From Actinopolyspora lacussalsi (GTDB taxonomy: Bacteria; Actinomycetota; Actinomycetes; Mycobacteriales; Pseudonocardiaceae): DNA of 64,000 nucleotides. The first letter of the stretch is position 1, and the number at the start of each line of letters is the position of its first letter. The notes below the pieces were generated by a model. The model worked only from the letters and a program-made list of their open reading frames with translations, was not told the DNA's origin and made no database searches. The DNA lies in contig JAURUC010000001.1 of assembly GCA_030803735.1 (NCBI GenBank), positions 3,861,501 through 3,925,500 on the forward strand. Reading direction: 5' to 3'. A program made the translations under genes and the position numbers. Below, in pieces: positions 48,201 through 57,062 of this stretch.

Positions 48201-50093
48201 TTATTCGCCGAATTCGCAGTCCAGCTGGAAGACGGTTCCGTCGGAACCCTCCACGATCTCGGCCGATCCGGTTATCCCGGTGAGTTCGCCGGTTCCGGTG
48301 TTCGGAACGATCGTCCAGCTCCCGGAACGGCTCTCCGGGGTCATGATGGTCGAATGGCGTACCACGAAACTGCCGCTGCGGCCCGCCATGGTGCCCTTGA
48401 TGTACTCGTAGGCAACGTAGGACATCGAGTTCTCAACCGGAGTTTTCAGCATCGTCGCCAGAACTTCACTGGTGCCTTCCAGCTCACCGGTGAACGTCTT
48501 CGTCATGCGGGTTCGGGTTAGGGTGGCGCCCTCCCATTCCTGGAGAGGTTGCTCGTCCCAGGAATCGACGCTGAACTTGCTTTCGATCCGAGTGGACATC
48601 GGACCTCCTTCACCGGTTCGCAACGCCGCGGCGAGTCGCTCCCGCAGCGAGTGTTTGATTACCTTGCCGTTCTGGCTGCGTGGCAGCTTCTCGAACCGCT
48701 CCAGGACAGCGGGAGGTTCGTGGTCGGAGAGTTGTTCCCGCAATCGGGATCTCAACTCCGGCACGCTGCCGTTCGGCCCGAGAACGACCCCCACACCCAC
48801 GACTTCCTCGTTTCCGAAGGGTACGGAAACCACCGAAGCGTCCTCGACCGATTCGTAGGCGTACACCGCTGCCTCCAGCTCCACACTGGATACCAGACCC
48901 GAAGCCGTGTGTATCGCTTCGCTGGCCCTGTCGAAGAACTTTATACGCCCGTCCTGTTGTATGCTGGCCAGGTCGCCGGTCCTGATCCAGCCGTCCACGT
49001 AGGTTCGTTCGTTGGCGGTTGTGTTGTCCAGATAGCGCCGTTGCGGAGCGCGGCAGCGAATCCTGATTTCACCCAACTCCCCGTCCGGAACCGTGTCGCC
49101 GTTCTCGTCCGCGATACGCACCTCGGTTCCGGTGGCCGGAGCTCCCAGTGAGAACGGGTTCTCCGGATCGTAGGTTCCCACTATCGCGGCGGGAACCGCC
49201 TCCGCGGCTGTGAAGGTGGTCGTGATGGTGGCCCCCGGGAAATCCTCCAGCAGTTCTCGGGCGATGGCCGCCGACAACGGTGCCGCGCCCGAGGCGAGTG
49301 TTGCCACTTCGGAAAGATCGTAACGCCTGGCCGTGCCCTCCCGAACTATCCGGGTCGCTATCTCCGGGTTGATCATCAACGAGTTCGCGCGGAATTTCTC
49401 CGCGAGTTGTCCGAATCGTTCCGTGTCTCCCGGCGGGCACAACACGAGCTTGGTCGGCGAGGCCAATGCGATGTGCAGGGTGGTGGCGCTCGCGTTTGTC
49501 CCGAGCGTCATCGGGACCACCAGCGGTTTCGGATCCCGGAACTGGGCGAATCCCTCCGGGCCCCTCCCGTGTGTGGTGTTGCCGTGCGGCACCGCTATGG
49601 CTTTCGGCGTTCCCGTGGTTCCGGTGGTGTACAGAATGTCCGATAAATCTGTTGCGGAGATTTCGTGCTCGTAGTGGGAGTCGTCCGTATCGGCCACATC
49701 GGTTACTTTTCGTGACCATCCGGTGAATCCTCGCACCGGCGAAATGTCCGTGGCGTGCAGCAGCCCCACCGCTCCGCACTGTTCTATCCTGCGGTCGATC
49801 TCCCCCGCCGAGATTCCGTCGTTGAGGTGGAACGCGGTCGCCCCGCACTTGTGCACCGCGAGATAAGCCACCGCGTAGTCGATCCACTCCTGGCCACTGA
49901 AGTGCAAACCGATTCTGTCGCCGTGCCCGACCCCGAGCGCTGTCAGGCCACGAGCCACCGCGTTGGTGCGGAGCTCCCATTCACCGTAGGTGATTTCCGT
50001 TGTATCGTTCACGTTCAGCGCCACCCAATCCGGGTGGTGATCGGCACGTCGTCGGAGGAGGTCCGGCAGGCAGAAACTCTCTTCTTCTCGCAC
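48201..50093 (-). CDS. AMP-dependent acyl ligase fused to a DUF3224-like domain
   Basis: 630 aa from GTG 50093 (GAGGACT upstream). Residues 1-490 are an ANL-family ligase: YTTGTTGTPKA (P-loop), FTAAEAVPAA in place of a normal A5 YGxTE motif, GWIRTGD and a Lys in QNGKVIK. Residues ~500-630 resemble DUF3224 proteins (TRTRMTKTFTGELEG, YVAYEYIKGT, GSFVVRHS, GTGELTGI). The join contains a perfect internal ribosome site (AAGGAGG, 4 nt, ATG at 48599). The second part may therefore be made separately, and the fusion may reflect loss of a stop codon. Substrate unknown. It is divergent from the isochorismatase-like gene. Confidence 0.8.
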   Translation of the reverse strand: MREEESFCLPDLLRRRADHHPDWVALNVNDTTEITYGEWELRTNAVARGLTALGVGHGDRIGLHFSGQEWIDYAVAYLAVHKCGATAFHLNDGISAGEIDRRIEQCGAVGLLHATDISPVRGFTGWSRKVTDVADTDDSHYEHEISATDLSDILYTTGTTGTPKAIAVPHGNTTHGRGPEGFAQFRDPKPLVVPMTLGTNASATTLHIALASPTKLVLCPPGDTERFGQLAEKFRANSLMINPEIATRIVREGTARRYDLSEVATLASGAAPLSAAIARELLEDFPGATITTTFTAAEAVPAAIVGTYDPENPFSLGAPATGTEVRIADENGDTVPDGELGEIRIRCRAPQRRYLDNTTANERTYVDGWIRTGDLASIQQDGRIKFFDRASEAIHTASGLVSSVELEAAVYAYESVEDASVVSVPFGNEEVVGVGVVLGPNGSVPELRSRLREQLSDHEPPAVLERFEKLPRSQNGKVIKHSLRERLAAALRTGEGGPMSTRIESKFSVDSWDEQPLQEWEGATLTRTRMTKTFTGELEGTSEVLATMLKTPVENSMSYVAYEYIKGTMAGRSGSFVVRHSTIMTPESRSGSWTIVPNTGTGELTGITGSAEIVEGSDGTVFQLDCEFGE

Positions 50094-50318
50094 GATCAGT
50101 CCTCGATTCGGAAAGCTGGCCTCTGGCGGTGAACCGTTCGTGGTGGAATTCGCGGAGCGCTCCGGGCCGGACTCTAGACGACTTCGCCGCGCAGCCAAAC
50201 AAGTACGGAATACCGGTCAAGACTCGTACCAGTGGGCATCCAGCGGGATGACCGACAGTTGACTCGCTCGCCGTGTGCTCGGCGGACGTTTTCATCGGCA
50301 CGAAAGGAATACGAAGCC
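50094..50318. promoter_or_regulatory. Divergent intergenic region
   Basis: 225 nt between the leftward AMP-ligase and the rightward hydrolase, so at least one promoter in each direction is expected. No obvious operator dyad was found. AAAGGA at 50303 serves the rightward GTG 50319. Confidence 0.4.
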
Positions 50319-50912
50319 GTGGCGGTCAATTCCTCGACAGCGACAAGTTCGTTCGTTCCCTCGCGTACAGTGCTGTTGCTCATCGATCTCATGAACGGCG
50401 TCGTGGGGAGTGGTGGCGCCCCGCACCACCCCGAGGACGTCGTCGCCAATTCGGCTCGACTGGCCAAGACGTTGCGGGACAACGGTGGTTTCGTCGTCCT
50501 GGTCCGAGTCGACCACGCTCCCGACGGTTCACTCGCCCCCGCGCCGATCACCGACACGACCGGAGCCGCGCCCGCCGAGCTGCCCAGCGACTGGAACGAG
50601 GTCGTCCCGGAGCTGTGCGGCTCCGGTGACGCCGTGGTGACCAAGTTCGGCTGGGACGCCTTCCACGGCACGGAGCTGGACATGATGCTGCGTCGCAAAC
50701 GCGTCGAGACGATCCTGCTCGGGGGGATGATCACCAACCTGGGGGTCGAATCCGCGGCACGCAGCGCCTTCGACCTCGGTTACGAGCAGATCTTCGTCGA
50801 GGACGCCATGACCGGTTTCGATCCCACCACGCATCGGCACACCACCGAGAGTCTGTTCCCGATGATCGGCCGGGTTCGTCGAACCGAGGAGTTGCTGAAA
50901 GCCTTCGCATGA
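50319..50912 (+). CDS. Isochorismatase-like hydrolase with Gly at the usual Cys position
   Basis: 197 aa, GTG 50319. Isochorismatase/nicotinamidase fold: TVLLLIDLMNGV carries the first Asp, TKFGWDAFHGT the Lys region. The nucleophile loop reads GGMITNLGVESAARSA, with Gly where cysteine hydrolases have Cys. True isochorismatases (EntB, PhzD) also lack the Cys, so it may act on a vinyl-ether-like or other non-amide substrate, or be a different subfamily. The next gene starts 37 nt downstream on the same strand. Confidence 0.8.
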   Translation: MAVNSSTATSSFVPSRTVLLLIDLMNGVVGSGGAPHHPEDVVANSARLAKTLRDNGGFVVLVRVDHAPDGSLAPAPITDTTGAAPAELPSDWNEVVPELCGSGDAVVTKFGWDAFHGTELDMMLRRKRVETILLGGMITNLGVESAARSAFDLGYEQIFVEDAMTGFDPTTHRHTTESLFPMIGRVRRTEELLKAFA

Positions 50913-50949
50913 CCACCATTCGTAATCGTCATGCGAGGAGTGTCCAGTC

Positions 50950-52074
50950 ATGGTGATCGACGTCGGCCGCGACCGTGTTCTCGCCTACCGTGCGGCAGCC
51001 CAGGAACTGGCGCGTACCGGAACCGAGCCGGAATCCCTTCGGGTGTTCCGGCTGGGTGTGCAGGACAACCAGTCGGGAGCCGCCGTGTTGGCGTTGGCCG
51101 CGCGCTGTTCCGGTACGTTCACCTCGGACGATGTGTTCGACGGGGGCCGAACCGTGCGGACGTGGTCCGTACGGGGGGCTCCTCATCTGCACGGCCGTGC
51201 CGAGCTGCCCGGTCTGGCGACCGCGCTCTGGCCGCTCGACGACGGTGACGCGGAGACCAGGCTCGGCAGCTCCGGCCGAGCCGTCCGCAAGGCGGGGGTG
51301 TCCGGGACCGAAGCGTTTCGTCTCGTCGCAGCAGCGATGCGCGACACCGTCACGGAACCCATGACGAAGGGAGACGCCAGCGCCGGTGTCTCCCGGCGTG
51401 TCCCGGACGCACTCAAGTACGACTGCCGTACCTGCGGTGCGACGCACGTCTACGGTTCCCTGTTCCAGAACGCCGCGTTGGCGGCGGGGATACTGCTCGA
51501 TCCGCGGGCGAGCGGGACAGTGCTGTTGCCCGACAGCGAAGCGGGCTCGATCCCCGGAGAAGCACGTGGGACCGATGAGCTGATTCGTGCCTACCTCCGG
51601 TTGCACGGGCCGGCCACTCCGGAAACGGTGGCGGATTTCTTCGGGACACGTGCGGATCGGATCCGTCGGGTATGGCCGGAAGGCTTGACCGAGGTCAGGG
51701 TGGCGGGAAGCGCGGCATGGCTCGACGACAGCGGTACCGAGGAGTTGCGGTCGGCCCCGCCCTTCGAGGAGGTCCGGCTGCTGCCGCCCACCGATCCCTT
51801 CCTGCAGGCCAGGGACCGTTCGTTGCTGCTGCCCGACGAGAGTCGTCGCAAGGAGCTCTGGAAATCGCTCAACAGCCCCGGGGCGGTGTTCGCACGCGGG
51901 GAGATCCTCGGAACCTGGCGACTGCGTGGTGCCGGGCGGAAACGGAGCGAGCTCAGGACGAGCTGGTTCGAGGGTGCGCCCGATTCGGAGCTGCGAAGCG
52001 CCGTCGAGCGGGAGGCCGAGCGTGTCCGCGAGGTGAACGGTGTGGAAGAGGTCCGTGTGGTCTTCGAGGAGTGA
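50950..52074 (+). CDS. AlkZ/HTH_42-family winged-helix DNA-glycosylase-like protein
   Basis: 374 aa, ATG 50950 behind GAGGAG. Winged-helix-repeat protein of the HTH_42 family (AlkZ, YcaQ, HedH4), which removes bulky alkylated bases and protects producers of DNA-alkylating antibiotics. Family-like segments: LGVQDNQSGAAVLALAARC near the N-terminus, TWSVRGAPHLHG, DLGH-equivalent region around residue 150 and LLPPTDPFLQARDR near the C-terminus. The catalytic QxQ (AlkZ) or QxD (YcaQ) motif appears as Q-D-N here, so activity is not assured. At the edge of a leinamycin-type cluster, self-resistance to a DNA-damaging product is the best inference. Confidence 0.78.
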   Translation: MVIDVGRDRVLAYRAAAQELARTGTEPESLRVFRLGVQDNQSGAAVLALAARCSGTFTSDDVFDGGRTVRTWSVRGAPHLHGRAELPGLATALWPLDDGDAETRLGSSGRAVRKAGVSGTEAFRLVAAAMRDTVTEPMTKGDASAGVSRRVPDALKYDCRTCGATHVYGSLFQNAALAAGILLDPRASGTVLLPDSEAGSIPGEARGTDELIRAYLRLHGPATPETVADFFGTRADRIRRVWPEGLTEVRVAGSAAWLDDSGTEELRSAPPFEEVRLLPPTDPFLQARDRSLLLPDESRRKELWKSLNSPGAVFARGEILGTWRLRGAGRKRSELRTSWFEGAPDSELRSAVEREAERVREVNGVEEVRVVFEE

Positions 52075-52136
52075 TCCGGTTGTGACATCGAACCCGTGAT
52101 CCGATTCGTAACTCATCCGATCGAGAAGGGACCGAG

Positions 52137-53615
52137 ATGACATCGGAAGCCACCCGGCCGGAGCCGCGGCCGCTGAACGGGCGGAAGCGCGCGATCACCA
52201 CGGCGGGGGTGTTGCTCGCGCTGTTACTGGCCTCCGTGGACTCCGCCATCGTGAGCACGGCGCTGCCCCGGATCGTCGAGGATCTGGGAGGAGCGGCCCT
52301 CTACGCCTGGCCCGGTGGCGCTTTCATGGGCGCCGCGGCCGTAATGCTGCCCATAGGTGGCAAGCTGGGAGACATATTCGGCCGCAAGCTGTTCATGCTC
52401 GTCGGGTTGACCGGTTTCGTCGCTTCGTCCGCACTCTGCGGAATCGCGGGAAGCATGGTCGCCCTCGTCGTGTTCCGCGCCGTGCAGGGTGTTTTCGGCG
52501 GCATGCTGCTTGTGACGATGTTCACCGTCATCGCCGACATACATCAGGGTGAGTCCCGTGCCAGGGCACAGGGACTCGCCAGCGCCGTCTTCGGCATCGG
52601 TTCGGTCGTGGGGCCGCCGATCGGCGGTTTCATCACCGACGCACTGGGGTGGCGTTGGATCTTCTACGTCAACATCCCGTTCGGGTTGCTCGCGTTGGCC
52701 GCTCTGGTGGCTGTCCCGCACGTGAGCTCCGACGCCGACTGGCGCTCGATCGATTTCCCCGGCGTGCTGACGCTCATCGGCGGGATAGTCCCGTTGTTGT
52801 GCGGCCTTTCCGTGCTCAACTCCGCGTCCGGTGTGTCCCCGACCGTGCTGCTGCTGTTCGCCGTCGGCCTGGTGTCGCTCGGTTGCTTCGTGTTCGTCGA
52901 GCTCAGAGTCGCCGACAATCCGGTGGTCCCGTTGGGGATCTTCCGCGTCAACCAGGTGACGGTCCTGGTCGTCGTGGGTTTTCTGAGTAATTTCGGGATG
53001 CTGGCCGGAAGTTACTACGCACCACTGCTCTATCAGGGCATGCTGGGCACGAGCGCCTCGCAGGCGGGCAACTGGTTGATCCCCATGATGCTCGCGTTGA
53101 TCGTGGGAAGCACGCTTTCCGGCCGGATCTTCCCCCGGATCCCGCGCTACCGCTTCTTCCTGACCGGTGTTCTCGTCGTGCTGATGGTGGCGCTGTGGTC
53201 GCTGAGCCGTGTCGGCCCCGACACGGCCGCGTGGCTGCCCATGATCGCCCTCGCCTGTTGCGGTGCCGCACTGGGTGCGATCTTCCCGGTCCTGACGACG
53301 GTCGTGCAGAGTTCGGTCGTACCGGAGCGACTGGGGGTGGCCACCAGCCAGATCTCGTTCTGGCGTGCCCTCGGCGGGCCGGTGGCGCTGGCCGTGCTCG
53401 GTGTGTTCGTGGGAAGCGGGATAGGGACATCCGGTGAGCCCGCGACCGTTTCCACCGCCATGAGCGGTGTCTTCCTCACCGCCTCCGGGGTGGTGGCCGT
53501 GGCGGCGGTGGCTTCGCTGCTGCTGCGGGAAGTGCCGCTCGGCGGCTCCGAGAAGGCAGCGCGAGAGGAGGCTGCCGGAGCCGAGGCAGCGGGAGCCGAC
53601 TCCGGGCGCGATTAG
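52137..53615 (+). CDS. MFS drug exporter, DHA2 (14-TM) family
   Basis: 492 aa, ATG 52137 with GAAGGGA upstream. Fourteen hydrophobic segments are expected. Motif A-like GGKLGDIFGRKLFM, DHA2 motif C-like GIGSVVGPPIGGFITDALGWRWIFYVN. The N-terminal LASVDSAIVSTALPRI is typical of EmrB/QacA pumps. It has a charged C-terminal tail. Starts 62 nt after the AlkZ-like gene in the same direction, so export and DNA protection may form a resistance operon. TTA leucine codon at 52224-52226. Confidence 0.93.
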   Translation: MTSEATRPEPRPLNGRKRAITTAGVLLALLLASVDSAIVSTALPRIVEDLGGAALYAWPGGAFMGAAAVMLPIGGKLGDIFGRKLFMLVGLTGFVASSALCGIAGSMVALVVFRAVQGVFGGMLLVTMFTVIADIHQGESRARAQGLASAVFGIGSVVGPPIGGFITDALGWRWIFYVNIPFGLLALAALVAVPHVSSDADWRSIDFPGVLTLIGGIVPLLCGLSVLNSASGVSPTVLLLFAVGLVSLGCFVFVELRVADNPVVPLGIFRVNQVTVLVVVGFLSNFGMLAGSYYAPLLYQGMLGTSASQAGNWLIPMMLALIVGSTLSGRIFPRIPRYRFFLTGVLVVLMVALWSLSRVGPDTAAWLPMIALACCGAALGAIFPVLTTVVQSSVVPERLGVATSQISFWRALGGPVALAVLGVFVGSGIGTSGEPATVSTAMSGVFLTASGVVAVAAVASLLLREVPLGGSEKAAREEAAGAEAAGADSGRD

Positions 53616-53727
53616 TCAGGGCCCGCGAATACCTCCGGTTCCGGGGCAGTGGATACCGGGTCCGTGTCCGGAACCGGGTTACCCCCACGGCTGTTCGGCA
53701 GGCAGATCCAACGGTTGGGAGACCACA

Positions 53728-54477
53728 GTGAACCGACGTTCGGGATTCGATCAGTTAGCGGAGGAGTACGAGTCAAAGCGGGGAGGCATGTCCCGTGCCC
53801 GGCTGGCCGCCGACGACCTGTTGCCGTACCTGGCGACCGGTGGCGTGCTCGAAGTCGGAGTGGGAACCGGTGCGCTCGCTCAGGCACTGCGCGAGCGCGG
53901 TCGCGCGATCAGCGGTGTCGACATCTCGGAACCGATGCTGCGACAGGCCCGTGAGCGGTTGGGGAGTGAATCGGTCACCCGGGCGGACGCGGTGGCCCTG
54001 CCGTTCCCCGCCGACGACTTCGCCAACGTGGTGCTGGCCCATGTCGCCCACCTCGTGGACGACATTACGGAAGCCTTGTCCGAGGCTGCCAGGGTGGTGG
54101 CACCCGGTGGGCGTGTGCTGCTGTTGCACGGACATCCGATCGGCGAGGTCGACGAACTGAGCGAGGCCACCTCGTCGCTTCGTCCGCTCGAACAACAGCG
54201 GACCGATTCTCCCGAGCGAGTGCGGGAAACCGCCGAGCGTGTGGGGTTGCTGACCGTCTCGCAGGACCGGGGAACGGCTTACGAGCACGGCATGACCCCC
54301 GCGGAACTGGCACGCAACATCGAGACCCGACAGTGCCCCTACCTGTGGGACGTGGACGCCGAGACCTGGACGGCCGCGGTGGAACCGGCACTGGAGGCAC
54401 TGCGGGCGTTGCCCGAGCAGGAACGAACCCGCACGAACCGCTGGCAGGTTCACCGTTCCGTGTTCGCCGCCCCCTGA
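53728..54477 (+). CDS. Class I SAM-dependent methyltransferase
   Basis: 249 aa, GTG 53728 with GGGAGA upstream. The open frame upstream overlaps the MFS gene and is not used. Rossmann-type methyltransferase: VLEVGVGTGALAQALRERG (motif I), DISEPML (acidic ribose-binding), ADAVALPFPADDFANVV (motif II region), VVAPGGRVLLL. UbiE/Methyltransf_11-like. The acceptor is unknown; O- or N-methylation of the product or a thiol S-methylation are open possibilities. Ends before a clear terminator. Confidence 0.88.
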   Translation: MNRRSGFDQLAEEYESKRGGMSRARLAADDLLPYLATGGVLEVGVGTGALAQALRERGRAISGVDISEPMLRQARERLGSESVTRADAVALPFPADDFANVVLAHVAHLVDDITEALSEAARVVAPGGRVLLLHGHPIGEVDELSEATSSLRPLEQQRTDSPERVRETAERVGLLTVSQDRGTAYEHGMTPAELARNIETRQCPYLWDVDAETWTAAVEPALEALRALPEQERTRTNRWQVHRSVFAAP

Positions 54478-54486
54478 TCGGTCGAA

Positions 54487-54520
54487 CGGGTACCGCCGGA
54501 GTGATTTCCGGCGGTACCCG
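54487..54520. terminator. Perfect hairpin terminator between convergent genes
   Basis: CGGGTACCGCCGGA (54487-54500), loop GTGATT, TCCGGCGGTACCCG (54507-54520): 14 bp perfectly paired. Between the rightward methyltransferase and leftward deacetylase genes. Confidence 0.93.
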
Positions 54521-54533
54521 CTTTCGGAGGGCT

Positions 54534-55250
54534 TCAGCGCGGCAGTAGTTCGAACGCTATGGCGGGGCGGTTACCGAAGCGTTCCCCGGTGAGCTTCGCG
54601 AAATTGGTCAGCGGGGTGCGCACGTCGGACATGGCGGGGCCCAACGAGGACAGGTAGGCGCTGTGGGCCTCCAGGGAGGCCACGGCCTGGTCCAGTGTCT
54701 CGGTGATGTCCACCGCGTGGGTCGGGTTGGGGGAGCTGGCGATCGCGACGTGCTTCACCCCGCCCCAGGGCTCGGTGGCGAGCTCGGGGAATATCCAGCG
54801 GTTTCCGGCGTCTCCCACCGCGTCCAGCAGAGCGCGTCCCGTGTTGCGGTGGTCGGGGGTGTTCCATTTGCCGTTGCCGAAAGTGTCGTGGTGGTTGAAC
54901 CCCACCACGAGTTCCGGCCGGTGCCGCCGGATCGCGTCCGCCAGGTCCCTGCGCAGCGGGATTCCGTACTCGATGGTTCCGTCCGTGTGGTTCAGGAACT
55001 CCACCGAACCCACTCCGACGATCTCGGCGGCAGCACGCTGTTCCGCTTCTCTGACCCGGGCGGACTCCTCCGGCGACATCGAGTCGATACCCGCTTCTCC
55101 CCGGGAGGCCAGCAGATATGTGACGTGTTTGCCCTCGGCTGTCCACGCGGCCACGGCGCCCGCCGCACCGAATTCCACGTCGTCGGGATGGGCTACGACG
55201 ATCAGGGCGCGTTCCCAGTCGTCGGGCATCGATCGCAGCTCGTCACTCAT
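54534..55250 (-). CDS. PIG-L/LmbE-family zinc deacetylase
   Basis: 238 aa from ATG 55250; an upstream extension to 55316 is possible. Metal site signature AHPDDVEFG at the N-terminus and the later His in TPDHRNTG, with NHHDTF in between. The family deacetylates N-acetylglucosaminyl groups and includes MshB and mycothiol S-conjugate amidase, which act in mycothiol metabolism and detoxification. With a sulfur-bearing, possibly alkylating product, processing of a mycothiol adduct or removal of an acyl group from a sugar/amine are both plausible. Lies leftward, in the same direction as the FAD oxidoreductase gene. Confidence 0.9.
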   Translation of the reverse strand: MSDELRSMPDDWERALIVVAHPDDVEFGAAGAVAAWTAEGKHVTYLLASRGEAGIDSMSPEESARVREAEQRAAAEIVGVGSVEFLNHTDGTIEYGIPLRRDLADAIRRHRPELVVGFNHHDTFGNGKWNTPDHRNTGRALLDAVGDAGNRWIFPELATEPWGGVKHVAIASSPNPTHAVDITETLDQAVASLEAHSAYLSSLGPAMSDVRTPLTNFAKLTGERFGNRPAIAFELLPR

Positions 55251-55373
55251 GGAAACAGGGTCGCAAGCTCGACGGGATTTCCACTGGAATCGAGCTGGAC
55301 CCACCGGTCGGGACATCTCACCGCTGTTCGGTCGGAAATCGGTGACGACGTCCGGCGCCCGATGGGTGGTTCG

Positions 55374-56555
55374 TCAGAGCATCGCCATCAGTTCGGGGGT
55401 GTAAAGTGCCTCCACCGGCCGGACACCTGCCACGGTGTCGAAGTAGAGTTCCGTGAGCGCGGGATCGGCGCCTATCGCCCGCAGCATCTCGATCCGCTGT
55501 TGTTTGGCCTGCAGCTGCGCCACTATCAGGGTCGCCTTGTAGCCGTCCACGAGTTCCGCGTCGCGGCGGTGTTCGTAGCGTTGGAGCCCCTCGTCCAGTT
55601 CTTCCGGTGCGTCCAGCACGCCTGCGGTGTTCTCCACCAGGTGTTCCGCCTGTAGAAACGCGTCGCTGATACCGCGGGCGCTGATCGAGTCCTTGTGGTG
55701 ACCGGCGTCCCCGACGAGTGCCCAGCCCGAGCCGTGAGCTCGCCGGAAGAAGTTACGCTGGTCCCCCGTTCCCCGGATTCCCTCGGTCCGTCGCTTGCCT
55801 GCCAACCGGTCCCGCAGGGCGGGAGCCGTGCTCTGGATGGTTTCCAGGTACTCGCGCTCCGCGTCTTTGCGTATCTCGTCGAAACGTTCCTGCGGGAAAT
55901 AGGTCGCTATCAGCGTCGTGTTGTCGTTGGTCGGTACGGCCCCCACCCATTTTCCGGGACCCTCGTACAGCTCGAAGTGCGCCGGGACGTCCTCCCAGTA
56001 GTCGTAGTAGGCGCACGTCATCCTGGGATCCCGCACCGTGTACTCCGCCTCCGCGAGTCGGGCCACGGTCGAGCGCATGCCGTCGGCTCCCACCACGAGT
56101 GCGGCCTGTTCGGTGAAGCTCCGGTTCCCGTGCTTGGCCGCCACACCGATCACCCGGCCCTGGTCGTCGCGGAGCAGCCCGGTCACCGAGCACTGCTCAC
56201 GCAGCTCCACGTCGGCCGCGACCGCGCCGTCGACGAGGATCTTGTCCAGGACGCGTCTTCTGGGGGCGTAGGCCTCGCGGTATCCGTCCACTCCGCTGCT
56301 TCCGCCTTCGAGGCGCACGTCGGAGACCTCGTAGACCACGGTGTCCAGCGGTGGGCAGTCGGTGGCACGTATCTCTTCCAGCAGCCCCCAACGTCCCAGC
56401 CGTTCCACCCCGGGTTGATGGATGTAGTTCGTGGACATGGTGTCCGAGGGAAAAGAACCCCGGTCCAGCAGTAGTACACTGTGGCCCGAGCGCGCATAGA
56501 GCATGGCCGTGGAAGCTCCCGCACATCTGGCTCCGACGACGATCACGTCGTACAT
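55374..56555 (-). CDS. FAD-dependent oxidoreductase (PHBH/geranylgeranyl-reductase-like fold)
   Basis: 393 aa, ATG 56555. MYDVIVVGARCAGASTAMLYA is the FAD ADP-binding fold; LVVGADGMRSTVARL (DG motif) and WALVGDAGHHKDSISARGISDAF (GD motif) identify a group A flavoprotein. Could be a hydroxylase/epoxidase or a reductase acting on the product or a small aromatic. It lies at the right border of the cluster, and membership is inferred from position only. About 120 nt upstream of the deacetylase, likely co-transcribed. Confidence 0.88.
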   Translation of the reverse strand: MYDVIVVGARCAGASTAMLYARSGHSVLLLDRGSFPSDTMSTNYIHQPGVERLGRWGLLEEIRATDCPPLDTVVYEVSDVRLEGGSSGVDGYREAYAPRRRVLDKILVDGAVAADVELREQCSVTGLLRDDQGRVIGVAAKHGNRSFTEQAALVVGADGMRSTVARLAEAEYTVRDPRMTCAYYDYWEDVPAHFELYEGPGKWVGAVPTNDNTTLIATYFPQERFDEIRKDAEREYLETIQSTAPALRDRLAGKRRTEGIRGTGDQRNFFRRAHGSGWALVGDAGHHKDSISARGISDAFLQAEHLVENTAGVLDAPEELDEGLQRYEHRRDAELVDGYKATLIVAQLQAKQQRIEMLRAIGADPALTELYFDTVAGVRPVEALYTPELMAML

Positions 56556-57062
56556 GACAACCACCCCGCAACATCCCGACGACAAGGTTGGACCCGTCCG
56601 GGGAAACGAGGATCTCGGAGTGGCCCCACCCTCGGGGCTTTCGCGGGCTCCGAGCGATGCTGTCCTTCCGTTGCCGGGCCCCGGTCGTTCGCGGTGCCCG
56701 GCCGCCGTGTGGCGGCCCGGGGCGACTCCCGGACGGATCGGTGACACCGGAGCAGCCTACGGAACGGTTCTTCGCCCGACTGCTCAGAATTGAGCGTCGG
56801 GTGTGACGACGGGAGTTCTCGAATCCTGCTGTTACGCCGCGTAGTCGGGTTCTTTTCGGTGAGATCGTTCCCGCGGTACGACGCGGAACCGGATTCGAGC
56901 GTTCCCGGAGGGGATAGGTTCGGCTGTTTCCCCTGCGTCCTAAAAGTCGGAATGTGCGATTTTGAGCAGCGTAGTCATGCCGGGTTGGTTACGTTTCGGT
57001 ATCGCAGCGAAACGCTGCTCGCCCCAGGCGGCGATGATTTGATTTGAAGGGAAGAGCGCGCG
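56556..57062. other. 507-nt divergent intergenic region, no gene seen
   Basis: Between the leftward FAD oxidoreductase and the rightward secreted protein. The middle (about 56740-57000) is less GC-rich and must hold promoters for both. No RNA gene or conserved palindrome was recognised. It looks like the boundary between cluster-associated genes and core genome. Confidence 0.5.

Noticed and set aside
53467..53727. Upstream extension of the methyltransferase frame to 53467
   Set aside because: It overlaps the MFS gene by about 150 nt and translates to Pro/Arg-rich shadow sequence; GTG 53728 with GGGAGA fits the domain start.
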